5,624 nt of DNA, from assembly GCA_002772195.1 (NCBI GenBank), contig PCSG01000378.1:1-5624 (forward strand). Reading direction: 5' to 3'. The notes beneath the pieces were generated by a model that did not search any database, was not told the origin of the DNA, and worked only from the letters and a program-made list of their open reading frames with translations. Numbering within the stretch: the first letter of the stretch is position 1; every line of letters starts with the position of its first letter. This DNA comes from Desulfobacterales bacterium CG23_combo_of_CG06-09_8_20_14_all_51_8. Its GTDB lineage: Bacteria; Desulfobacterota; Desulfobacteria; Desulfobacterales; Desulfosalsimonadaceae. The position numbers and the translations under genes are program-made. Below, piece after piece: positions 1 through 5,624 of the stretch.

Positions 1-35
1 TGTACAAAAAAATAAATTATATTATTATCAAATGG

Positions 36-635
36 TTAAATCGATCTTGGGGCTAATCCGAGGGGAAGATCCGTTGAATTGATGCAATAGCACCCGGCAA
101 GGGAAAGCATGGAGGGAGCTTCGGATGCAGACAATTTCCCGTCCGCATCCGCCTTCCAGGTATAAAACCGCTTTTGGTTCCATGTGCCCGGATTCGCAGA
201 AATAAAACCATTGGAACAAATGCCGGATACGGGAGAAGAAACGCTGTATCCATAATCCGGGGTCCCGTCAAAATTTGTGTCCTGCCGGAGCGAAAGGCTG
301 GTGATGTCCCCGGTGCCGGACGGCTGAATAAGTATCTCCAGAAAAGCTTTGGACGATGGCGCGGATATCTGGCTGCCGAATGTCTTTTGGTCATTCATGG
401 TGCGCATGGACGTATCCTCTGATGTCATGGGATTTGAAATTCTTTCCTTGACGGCATCCGTGCTGCCCAGTTTCGTGTCCATTTCAGCGCCAAGGGTTTT
501 TCCGTCATTGTATGCGGTTTCGTCCCAGGCATGGGCGTTCCCAGTAAGGGTACATGCCAATAATAAAATGACTGTCCAGGCTTCTGACCGTCTTAAAATT
601 TTATTGAATTTGCGAAGTGTATTTGAGCGGGTCAT
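36..635 (-). CDS. Secreted TraN-like protein, possibly a shortened TraN-type N-terminal domain
   Basis: The product has 199 residues from the ATG at 635, chosen over a TTG at 653 because AAAAAGG (644-650) lies 8 bases before it. A long signal peptide ends in AHA (residue 36), giving a mature start WDETAYNDG, so the protein is exported. Two acidic loops stand out: DTNFDGTPD (119-127) and KADADGKLSASE (161-172), which resemble calcium-binding loops. The segment ICSNGF (139-144), PGTW (149-152) and GCYCIN (181-186) recalls an N-terminal domain I remember from large TraN-like conjugal transfer proteins; there it continues with a further cysteine and several hundred residues. Here the frame ends 13 residues after CYCIN, in AT-rich DNA, which suggests truncation or a domain that stands alone. 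Position and overlap (35 bases with traF) mark it as part of the transfer operon. The reading frame is secure; the family is tentative. Confidence 0.7.
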   Translation of the reverse strand: MTRSNTLRKFNKILRRSEAWTVILLLACTLTGNAHAWDETAYNDGKTLGAEMDTKLGSTDAVKERISNPMTSEDTSMRTMNDQKTFGSQISAPSSKAFLEILIQPSGTGDITSLSLRQDTNFDGTPDYGYSVSSPVSGICSNGFISANPGTWNQKRFYTWKADADGKLSASEAPSMLSLAGCYCINSTDLPLGLAPRSI

Positions 636-1485
636 TGCTTTTACCTTTTTCAAAATCGTGCATAAACCATTGCTGGGGAGTGATTTCTCCCCGCATGTAC
701 CGGATGCTCCGGTAAAGTTTCAGGGCCAAATCCGACATGGAAATCACCCCAACGGATATGGGCATGGATTTTCCGGATTGTTTGTCCACCATGATCATGG
801 TGGGGGTCATGGTCACATCAAATTTAGCGGCCATATTGGGATGTTCATCCATATCCACAAATCGGACCGGCCATCCGTATTTGTTAACGAAAAATTCCAG
901 AATGGATTTCTGGGATTCACAAAAATCACATCCCTGCCGGGTGAACATGATCAAACCGAACTGTTCCCGTCCGCTGGCGATGGTCTCCTCCTGCTCGCGC
1001 ACTCTCATGGAAACCACCGCAGATTGACCGGGGGCGGTGATAGGATAAACGCTCTGAGTGCCAAGCTCCTGGTTTTTCTGGTCCACATAGGACATGACGC
1101 TGGCAAAGGCCAGGGACTTGCGCCTGGCGATATCCTGCATGACGAGATAATCCATGACGGTCTTTTCATTCGGGGCCTGGACCGCCTTTTTCATGAAGGT
1201 GTTTAGGAGTTCCTGAAAATCGTCTGGATACATATCCCACAATTCCTGCGCGGTATAATCCTCCAGATTGGGGAGTTTGCGCTTTGACGGATCTTCAGGT
1301 TTTTTCTTTTCCGGGTCTTTTTGATACCAGTACCACCCCTGTTTCTTCTCTTTATAAAAGGATGCGGGAGTTTTATCTTTTGCTTCCGAGATAACATCCC
1401 GCAAAACAGACTCCTGGGCCGCCCATGCAGGCAATATAAAAACAACCCAGCTAAAAAAGAGGCACCGCAATACCTTTGATGTCAC
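601..1485 (-). CDS. traF: TraF, F-type thioredoxin-fold conjugal transfer protein with CxxC
   Basis: F-type TraF is a periplasmic protein needed for pilus assembly. I place the start at GTG 1485, because GGAGG lies 6 bases upstream (1492-1496) and the product then begins with a proper signal peptide cleaved after AWA (residue 22). This gives 294 residues, longer than F TraF (about 247). The mature N-terminus has the family mark GWYWYQKDP (50-58), then a Lys/Pro-rich linker and an alpha-helical middle (about 75-145). The C-terminal thioredoxin domain (about 172-265) has a CDFC motif (186-189) after a strand, a VRFVDMDEH segment (207-215) and a probable cis-proline in MTPT (226-229). From memory, F TraF has lost this cysteine pair, so this copy may be a working oxidoreductase or isomerase. 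It overlaps the signal peptidase by 35 bases. Confidence 0.9.
   Translation of the reverse strand: MTSKVLRCLFFSWVVFILPAWAAQESVLRDVISEAKDKTPASFYKEKKQGWYWYQKDPEKKKPEDPSKRKLPNLEDYTAQELWDMYPDDFQELLNTFMKKAVQAPNEKTVMDYLVMQDIARRKSLAFASVMSYVDQKNQELGTQSVYPITAPGQSAVVSMRVREQEETIASGREQFGLIMFTRQGCDFCESQKSILEFFVNKYGWPVRFVDMDEHPNMAAKFDVTMTPTMIMVDKQSGKSMPISVGVISMSDLALKLYRSIRYMRGEITPQQWFMHDFEKGKSNDPLKYTSQIQ
644..650 (-). promoter_or_regulatory. Ribosome-binding site of the TraN-like gene (inside traF)
   Basis: AAAAAGG on the minus strand lies within the end of traF, 8 bases before the ATG at 635. It is weaker than the GGAGG sites upstream in the operon, but it favours this ATG over the TTG at 653, which the site would overlap. 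Confidence 0.55.
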
Positions 1486-1966
1486 CTTTATCCTCCAGTC
1501 CCACATATCTTGAGTCATAGCTGTCCTTGCAGCTTCCCATGGCGAAAAATTTTCCTTCAGGGATAATCCCGTCATATTCAAACGCTTTTACCGGCACGCC
1601 GGTTTTGGAATGTGTTTTGGCGCTTCCGAGATAAATATTATTGCAGAAAAATTCTCCGTGGTTTTTCACTTCAAGCCGGTCTCCGGCATCGCATTTGAGA
1701 TACTTAACCACAAGACACGGCCAGCAGTGCTTCCGTATCCGGGTATAAAGCGGAACCACCATCAAGGCGTCTTTGTGAAGATCCATTGGTTTGTAATGCT
1801 GCTTGTAGAAAAACACATGCGCGCCCACAGAATCCGTCGGTGAAATGGATATTCTTGCCGGGATAATGTATCCCGCATAAAAGAAGCTCAGGTAACCTGC
1901 CAAAGCGCAGATGATTTTCTTTTTATTGGGTCTGAGCGTCCGGATAAAAGTTCGCCACATTTCCAT
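1451..1966 (-). CDS. S26 family signal peptidase, TrhF / RP4-TraF type
   Basis: This 171-residue membrane-anchored serine protease of family S26 has one N-terminal transmembrane helix (about 18-36). The catalytic Ser is most likely S46 in the TDSVG segment, and the catalytic Lys K88, which sits eight residues before the D of the AGD box (94-96), the same spacing as K145-D153 in E. coli LepB. The final signature DSYDSRYVG (148-156) corresponds to the S26 box E. Relatives in conjugative systems (RP4 TraF, R27 TrhF) mature the pilin; this one probably cleaves a pilin or transfer protein at the outer face of the inner membrane. A CWPC motif (81-84) lies just before K88. The ATG at 1966 follows an in-frame TGA and has GGAGG 9 bases upstream; a second ATG two codons later is possible. 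I avoid the symbol traF because the next gene is the unrelated F-type TraF. Confidence 0.88.
   Translation of the reverse strand: MEMWRTFIRTLRPNKKKIICALAGYLSFFYAGYIIPARISISPTDSVGAHVFFYKQHYKPMDLHKDALMVVPLYTRIRKHCWPCLVVKYLKCDAGDRLEVKNHGEFFCNNIYLGSAKTHSKTGVPVKAFEYDGIIPEGKFFAMGSCKDSYDSRYVGLEDKGDIKGIAVPLF
1492..1496 (-). promoter_or_regulatory. Ribosome-binding site deciding the GTG start of traF
   Basis: GGAGG on the minus strand lies inside the signal peptidase gene, 6 bases before GTG 1485. It decides the start: the frame is open further upstream to 1581, but those 32 codons would bury the signal peptide. Confidence 0.8.
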
Positions 1967-2219
1967 TCACCACCACCTCCTTTAATAACAAGACTGTATT
2001 GGAAGAATATTTTTCTTTGATTTGACGGCTTAATCGCTGCAGATCGGCATCCAACTCGTCTTTTGGCAACTTTCCCTGCATGTAATCTGTTTTTAAGCGG
2101 CTGACATAGTCGTCCATATCAATGACGGCGATTTTGACGGCAAAATGCTGGTCATATACCCAGAGCAAACCAGTGGTAATGAGTGCGCTTGCCAGTATGG
2201 ATACAAATAAATTTTTCAA
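1923..2219 (-). CDS. trbI: TrbI-like small inner-membrane protein of F-type transfer system
   Basis: This is a 98-residue protein with one N-terminal membrane anchor (about residues 4-21) followed by a short periplasmic domain. The VIDMDDYV segment (32-39), the charged helix that follows (about 42-72) and a late hydrophobic strand (VLLLKEVVVNG, 76-86) match the pattern of F-type TrbI (128 residues in F), which influences pilus outgrowth and retraction. Sequence similarity is modest, so the symbol rests on pattern and context. It lies between trbC and the signal peptidase, whereas F trbI lies between traC and traW. The start is TTG, overlapping the trbC stop as TTGA, and is supported by a strong GGAGG 8 bases upstream inside trbC. 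The 3' end overlaps the next gene by 44 bases. Confidence 0.72.
   Translation of the reverse strand: MKNLFVSILASALITTGLLWVYDQHFAVKIAVIDMDDYVSRLKTDYMQGKLPKDELDADLQRLSRQIKEKYSSNTVLLLKEVVVNGNVANFYPDAQTQ
1976..1980 (-). promoter_or_regulatory. Ribosome-binding site of signal peptidase gene (inside trbI)
   Basis: AAAGGAGG on the minus strand, with its GGAGG core here, lies within trbI coding sequence, 9 bases before the ATG at 1966. An in-frame TGA directly precedes that ATG, so no longer start is possible. Confidence 0.78.
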
Positions 2220-2998
2220 TAAAATCCCCTCCGTAATTTTTTTAGAATGTTATCAATCTGGCTGGATTTCGATTCTTTCAGAATCACCTCCAGCGCGTAA
2301 TCCAAAGATATATCCCCGGATACCAGATAGGCATCCGCCGCAATATTTTCAGTTGTCCCCTGCCCTGCTTCTGTCTCATTAACCCCCCTCGCATACACAA
2401 TCGCCGGCACGGTCTGGACGCCGTATTTTGAAAACAGCGCCGGATCAATATTGATATTTGCCTGATAAGCCTCGCATTTGCGGGTTACCGGATTACAATT
2501 CGGGTCTTTGATTAAAATGCTGTCAATAAACTTCAGGGTGGGCTTGATCAAACGTACCCCGCCCACAAACCCCCGCATGACCATGAAGATGTTCGGGTCT
2601 TTGAGCTTATCCAGATCAGCCGCAAAATTTTTCAAGGTGGCAGCGGGCATGGATGAAGAAACAAACAGAAAAATTCTTTCATCCGGCATCAAATATGCGT
2701 TTTGATGGTTCTTTTTCCGGCTGACCCGTGCCTGGTTCTCCGGGTCCGGGTTCAGTTGGGGTTTCAGGGCGTTGATCTGCACTTGCAGTTTTCTCTGGTA
2801 TTCCCTGGAATTGAAAATCTCCGCAGTCTCTTCGGCATTTTTGTCTTTTTTATTTTGGGGAATATTGATGGTCTGGTTCCCTGCCGCATCCATCATGGCA
2901 TTAACATCCGCCATGTCTCCGGCCCCAGCCATGGGGATGGCGGATAAAACACTCCATATCAACATAATAACTAATTTAATTAGATACTTAAAACGCAC
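2216..2998 (-). CDS. trbC: TrbC, F-type pilin assembly protein
   Basis: TrbC of F-type systems is a periplasmic protein needed for pilus assembly. This copy has 260 residues, somewhat longer than F TrbC (about 212). A signal peptide covers residues 1-26 (a basic start, then a hydrophobic stretch ending in MAGA). A charged linker rich in Lys, Glu and Gln follows (about 45-105). The family domain occupies about 108-245. Its clearest mark is FLFVSSSMPAATL (110-122), followed by MRGFVGG (141-147) and the VQTVPAIVYAR segment (194-204). The strand, SxxMP turn and VP arrangement resembles a thioredoxin fold without the CxxC pair; this is inference. Two cysteines (168 and 175) could form a local disulfide. 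The start codon is GTG, with only a weak GGAAG at 3009-3013. It overlaps the traU end by 11 bases and ends within the trbI start. Confidence 0.92.
   Translation of the reverse strand: MRFKYLIKLVIMLIWSVLSAIPMAGAGDMADVNAMMDAAGNQTINIPQNKKDKNAEETAEIFNSREYQRKLQVQINALKPQLNPDPENQARVSRKKNHQNAYLMPDERIFLFVSSSMPAATLKNFAADLDKLKDPNIFMVMRGFVGGVRLIKPTLKFIDSILIKDPNCNPVTRKCEAYQANINIDPALFSKYGVQTVPAIVYARGVNETEAGQGTTENIAADAYLVSGDISLDYALEVILKESKSSQIDNILKKLRRGFY
2226..2232 (-). promoter_or_regulatory. Ribosome-binding site of trbI-like gene (inside trbC)
   Basis: GGAGGGG on the minus strand lies within the end of trbC. The GGAGG core is 8 bases before the TTG at 2219. It supports the non-ATG start, because no ATG is available near it in this frame. 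Confidence 0.75.
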
Positions 2999-4010
2999 AA
3001 CAGACCCGCTTCCGAAACAGGATATACATAAAATTGTCGGGAGAATCGCCAGAGACGGGCAACGGGGGATTTTTCCCAGACCCCCATAACAAGGCCGACC
3101 GGCCCGGCGGAATGCATTGATAACCGGTCACCGGCTTTGCCAGAGAGAACCGGTAATTATGCTTCATCCAGATGGGGGTGGGGATGCAGGTGCAGTAATG
3201 CAGGCCCACATCGCAAATCGAACCCATCCTTCCCATTTTATAGACAAGCCGGGCTGCCGCAGCCAAACTTGCCTGGACCAGATTGTCGTCATTGACATTC
3301 CCGCTCATGGGGTATGTGCTGCCCTCTGATCCGAGGCACCAGTATAAAGGTGAAAGCGGATACCCGGCATTGGAAGACACTGAATCCGCGATACAGGAAA
3401 GCTGGGCCGGCATATTGCCAAACAGCAAAGTTTCGGGATAGACAATCTGGGCGAAAAGATCATCATTCCAGGTGGGGTCCACTTCTGTCATATAGGCCAT
3501 GTCGTATCCGCTGGACTCTAAACACACAAAATCCGTTAATACATCCATGATGATCCAGATGGGATAAATGGCGTAATGGGCCTGAAAAAATGTGGATTGG
3601 CCTTCCTGGGTGGTGCCGCCATCAACACTGCCGCCGTTTTGAAAACCCGGTTTCGCCGGAGTGAGTCTCTTGTTGATGGATGGAAAACAATAAGCGTCTT
3701 TCACCACTTCAATATACCGTGCCGGTTCCCAGAAGCTGACCGGGACCCCGACCCGCTCAAATACCGGCGGGGGAACAGGGCATATACAAATTGCTGAGGA
3801 TGCCATGTCCGGCGTATCCGGCGTGTCGTTTGGGGACGCCGCCACCGTCACCCCGCCGATCTTGAACGGAAACATGCATTGCCAGCACACTTCCGTCACC
3901 GGATTATGGGTTTTGGACACGCAAATGGCGTGTGCCGCAAGCGGCAAACAGGTCAACCAGACCAGCGACCATAGAAAAATTTTACTGGTTTTTGGATAAT
4001 GCAATCTCAT
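2988..4010 (-). CDS. traU: TraU, F-type conjugal transfer protein
   Basis: TraU is a periplasmic protein of F-type systems required for DNA transfer and, in part, for pilus formation. With 340 residues it matches F TraU (330). A signal peptide ends in LAAHA (residues 24-28). The mature protein has about 15 cysteines, including CWQC (42-45), CIC (75-77), CTC (273-275) and a terminal CC (337-338), so it probably depends on disulfide formation. Recognisable TraU features are the FWEP motif (93-96), the VDPTWND segment (177-183) and the MGSICD segment (262-267). The frame is open upstream to 4130, but I chose the ATG at 4010 because GGAGG (4014-4018) lies just before it and the signal peptide then sits at the N-terminus. 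That spacing is short (3 bases); a TTG two codons on would have 9. The gene overlaps traW by 29 bases and trbC by 11. Confidence 0.93.
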   Translation of the reverse strand: MRLHYPKTSKIFLWSLVWLTCLPLAAHAICVSKTHNPVTEVCWQCMFPFKIGGVTVAASPNDTPDTPDMASSAICICPVPPPVFERVGVPVSFWEPARYIEVVKDAYCFPSINKRLTPAKPGFQNGGSVDGGTTQEGQSTFFQAHYAIYPIWIIMDVLTDFVCLESSGYDMAYMTEVDPTWNDDLFAQIVYPETLLFGNMPAQLSCIADSVSSNAGYPLSPLYWCLGSEGSTYPMSGNVNDDNLVQASLAAAARLVYKMGRMGSICDVGLHYCTCIPTPIWMKHNYRFSLAKPVTGYQCIPPGRSALLWGSGKNPPLPVSGDSPDNFMYILFRKRVCCAF

Positions 4011-4617
4011 TAACCTCCATGTATTTTCCAGATTGACGGGCCACCGATGGCACGGCCTGCAACTGAAGCCGCTGGACAATCCGGGTTGTGGCGTAAAACA
4101 CCGGCCGGTTAAATTGTTGAATAAGGTCATAATAAGATCCGTCCGTAATCAGCAGCAGGGTATCCATCTTCCCTGCGTGACTGGAACCTGCGAACCATTC
4201 TACCTGCCTGGCGTCATTTCCGTTGATCACCACCAGCGTTTTTGGAAAATTGACATACGCCAGCGGATTAAACCTGTATCCCATGGGATACAGAATACCG
4301 CCCTTTCCGTCCGGAATGTCCATTTCCAGGCTGTAACTGATATCCACAAGGCGCTTCCTGTTTTCCAGAACTGTCGGAAGGGAAATGGTTTCGGGTTTGT
4401 ATTCTTTTATTGCCTTGCCGGTCTTTTCCGGGCTGAAGACTTGGTTCCAGTCCACCGCAGCCGCCCTGTCTTTGATCTCCTGTATGGCGTCGCGCTCCGC
4501 AATGGGGTACGTCCGGCCGAATATTCCTAAGTTTTGGACTGCTGCTTGTGCGGATAACGTCACGAAAAACAATAACCCGGCAGATAAAATTAAAATTAAT
4601 TTACTGAACATTGTCAT
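3982..4617 (-). CDS. traW: TraW, F-type conjugal transfer pilus assembly protein
   Basis: TraW is a periplasmic protein needed for F-pilus assembly and is known to work with TraU and TrbC. This copy has 211 residues, close to F TraW (about 210). It starts with a clear Sec signal peptide, with cleavage predicted after AQA at residue 25. The mature N-terminus carries the typical GxxGRTYPIAE pattern (31-41). Further TraW hallmarks are YPMGYRFNPL (110-119), a hydrophobic strand ending in INGND (131-135), and a QAVPSV segment near the end (187-192). There is no cysteine pair, so a redox role is unlikely. The ATG at 4617 has no good Shine-Dalgarno sequence before it and lies inside the end of traN, which suggests coupling to traN translation. 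A second ATG two codons later is an equally possible start. The family assignment is secure. Confidence 0.92.
   Translation of the reverse strand: MTMFSKLILILSAGLLFFVTLSAQAAVQNLGIFGRTYPIAERDAIQEIKDRAAAVDWNQVFSPEKTGKAIKEYKPETISLPTVLENRKRLVDISYSLEMDIPDGKGGILYPMGYRFNPLAYVNFPKTLVVINGNDARQVEWFAGSSHAGKMDTLLLITDGSYYDLIQQFNRPVFYATTRIVQRLQLQAVPSVARQSGKYMEVNEIALSKNQ
4014..4018 (-). promoter_or_regulatory. Ribosome-binding site of traU (inside traW)
   Basis: GGAGG on the minus strand lies within the last codons of traW. It sits 3 bases before the ATG at 4010 and 9 bases before an in-frame TTG at 4004. It rules out the longer frame that begins at 4130, but it leaves two possible starts two codons apart. 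Confidence 0.7.
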
Positions 4618-5624
4618 AAGCGTTTTCTATTTTATTCTGCATGGTATTGGTTATCTGCTGCTGGGTGTTCACCTGAATATCGCCGTACCATTCGGACAGA
4701 TCGATTTTGGAAAAATCCAGCATCTGAAATTCTTCCGGCATAAATCCCCGGCAGTTCGGGTGTTTTGGGGAACCCCAGTTGCCACTGGGAGCAAACGCAC
4801 GCAAAGTCGGCCTGCCCTGCTCCTGAAGGATGCGGCCCAGCTTGGAATTGAAACAGCAATAGGTTTTTTTTCGCTGGATACACAGCCCGAATATTTCCAG
4901 TGAGCAATAGCTGCCCACATAATGGCACAGCCCTTTCTGGTTTAATGCGATCAGCTCTTTTTCTTCCCCTTTGCAGTTAAATATCCGGCTTGCGACAATA
5001 GAACTATCGGGTGGCAAAAAAGGATTAATGGGCTCGCCATCCACGTCAAACCAGACATCGTCACCGCCACAGCAGTCAAAATATCCGGTCTCAATCCCGT
5101 CCGGCCGGCAGCGTTTGTCTTTACCGGAAAAGATATAAATCTGCCCGAGGCAGTTGCCGCTTGCATCAATGGCGCCGTCATCCAGTTTATCGGTTGCCCC
5201 CTGCGTGGTGTCGCTTGATGTGACCGACGTTGCTTCATGGAATTCATGGCAAGCATAAGGCGAACATTCCGAAATCCCGTTATGAATCAGGCAGGGATAA
5301 CCGGAACCCAAAGGACAGGCATCATCAACACAGTCTGTTTTTTGAAAAGGGCATAAAAATCCTTCGTCTGCTTCAATACAGGTGGTCATTTCACTGGTGG
5401 CGACCAGTCCGTCATGGTTTAAGTCCGCCGCACAGACCTGGTCTCCCTCATTAAACGGGTAATCTTCATCAATGGGAATCGTGTAAGAAAGGGGCAGGCT
5501 AGTGACAGATGATCGGCCATACACCAGCCAGGCATTTAACGGGACAGCTTTGCCCATCAGCAACGGGTCGTTCAGGTTTTGACGCTCCCATTTGCAGAAA
5601 GAGGCTGATGCAATCAGTTCATCG
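4601..5624 (-). CDS. traN: TraN, mating-pair stabilisation protein, C-terminal part (5' end outside window)
   Basis: TraN is the large outer-membrane adhesin of F-type systems that stabilises contact with the recipient cell. The frame is open to the window edge, so only the last 340 residues are seen and the signal peptide and start are missing. About 20 cysteines are visible. The C-terminal end carries what I recognise as the TraN signature: a Y-C-C-F-N segment (visible residues 255-259), then an LGRILQEQGRP stretch (262-272), a WGSP segment (283-286), and a final PEEFQ-to-IDLSEW block (296-312). Residues 67-78 form a canonical EF-hand-type calcium loop (D1, N3, D5, G6, E12). The stop overlaps the start of traW by 17 bases, so the two are probably translationally coupled. 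F TraN is about 600 residues, so at least several hundred bases should lie beyond the window. The family call is strong; the length and the start are unknown. Confidence 0.9.
   Translation of the reverse strand, partial: DELIASASFCKWERQNLNDPLLMGKAVPLNAWLVYGRSSVTSLPLSYTIPIDEDYPFNEGDQVCAADLNHDGLVATSEMTTCIEADEGFLCPFQKTDCVDDACPLGSGYPCLIHNGISECSPYACHEFHEATSVTSSDTTQGATDKLDDGAIDASGNCLGQIYIFSGKDKRCRPDGIETGYFDCCGGDDVWFDVDGEPINPFLPPDSSIVASRIFNCKGEEKELIALNQKGLCHYVGSYCSLEIFGLCIQRKKTYCCFNSKLGRILQEQGRPTLRAFAPSGNWGSPKHPNCRGFMPEEFQMLDFSKIDLSEWYGDIQVNTQQQITNTMQNKIENAYDNVQ

Noticed and set aside
16..21. Promoter with TATAAT on the minus strand
   Set aside because: No reasonable -35 hexamer lies 16 to 18 bases upstream and no gene start can be seen downstream within the window; TATAAT is expected by chance in such AT-rich DNA.
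6..26. Intrinsic terminator at the left edge
   Set aside because: The stem is five A-T pairs with no G or C, too weak to call; it is kept only as an observation.
349..1206. Long plus-strand open frame of 285 codons with a His/Gly-rich stretch
   Set aside because: It lies antisense to traF and the TraN-like gene, both of which have signal peptides, family motifs and ribosome-binding sites. The product shows no family pattern and the His-rich part is the reverse reading of ordinary traF codons.
1486..1581. Longer TraF start upstream to 1581
   Set aside because: GTG 1485 has an ideal Shine-Dalgarno and puts the signal peptide at the N-terminus; the longer form hides it behind 32 residues that only mirror the signal peptidase gene.
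1451..1966. Naming the S26 peptidase traF after RP4
   Set aside because: The name would clash with the unrelated F-type TraF encoded directly downstream; the product description is safer.
4011..4130. Extended TraU start at ATG 4130
   Set aside because: It would add 40 residues inside traW, bury the signal peptide and ignore the GGAGG before 4010; the added residues do not resemble TraU.

Overview
The window is a stretch of a conjugative transfer operon encoding an F-type (IncF/SXT/R27-like) type IV secretion system. All eight protein genes are on the minus strand and are transcribed from position 5624 towards position 1. I see no RNA genes, insertion sequences, CRISPR arrays or phage genes. 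The window lies inside a plasmid or integrative conjugative element. The host is a Gram-negative bacterium, because nearly every product has an export signal and the families belong to the periplasmic and outer-membrane part of the machine. The mixed base composition and the wording of TraN and TraU suggest a proteobacterium or desulfobacterial relative rather than an enterobacterium. That is an impression from memory and not a measurement.

Layout in transcription order: the C-terminal part of TraN (mating-pair stabilisation adhesin, 5' end outside the window); TraW; TraU; TrbC; a small TrbI-like membrane protein; an S26 signal peptidase of the TrhF/RP4-TraF kind; a thioredoxin-fold TraF with a CxxC motif; and a secreted protein of about 199 residues that looks like a stand-alone or cut-short TraN-type N-terminal domain. 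The last 35 bases, at the left edge of the window, are very AT-rich and hold no recognisable gene.

How they work together: TraW, TraU, TrbC, TrbI and F-type TraF are the accessory proteins that F-type systems need for pilus assembly and retraction and for mating-pair stabilisation. They act in the periplasm or inner membrane, while TraN sits in the outer membrane and contacts the recipient cell. TraN and TraU are very rich in cysteine, so a CxxC-bearing TraF in the same operon fits a local disulfide-handling role. The S26 peptidase is likely to process the pilin or another transfer protein, a job that the host LepB does in the F plasmid.

The arrangement is extremely compact. Every gene starts inside the 3' end of the one before it, with seven consecutive overlaps of about 4 to 44 bases. 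The ribosome-binding sites for several genes lie within upstream coding sequence, and three genes appear to start with GTG or TTG. The points most worth a second look are the shortened TraN-like gene at the left end, calcium-loop motifs in both TraN-type proteins, a CWPC motif next to the catalytic lysine of the signal peptidase, and the unusual gene order.
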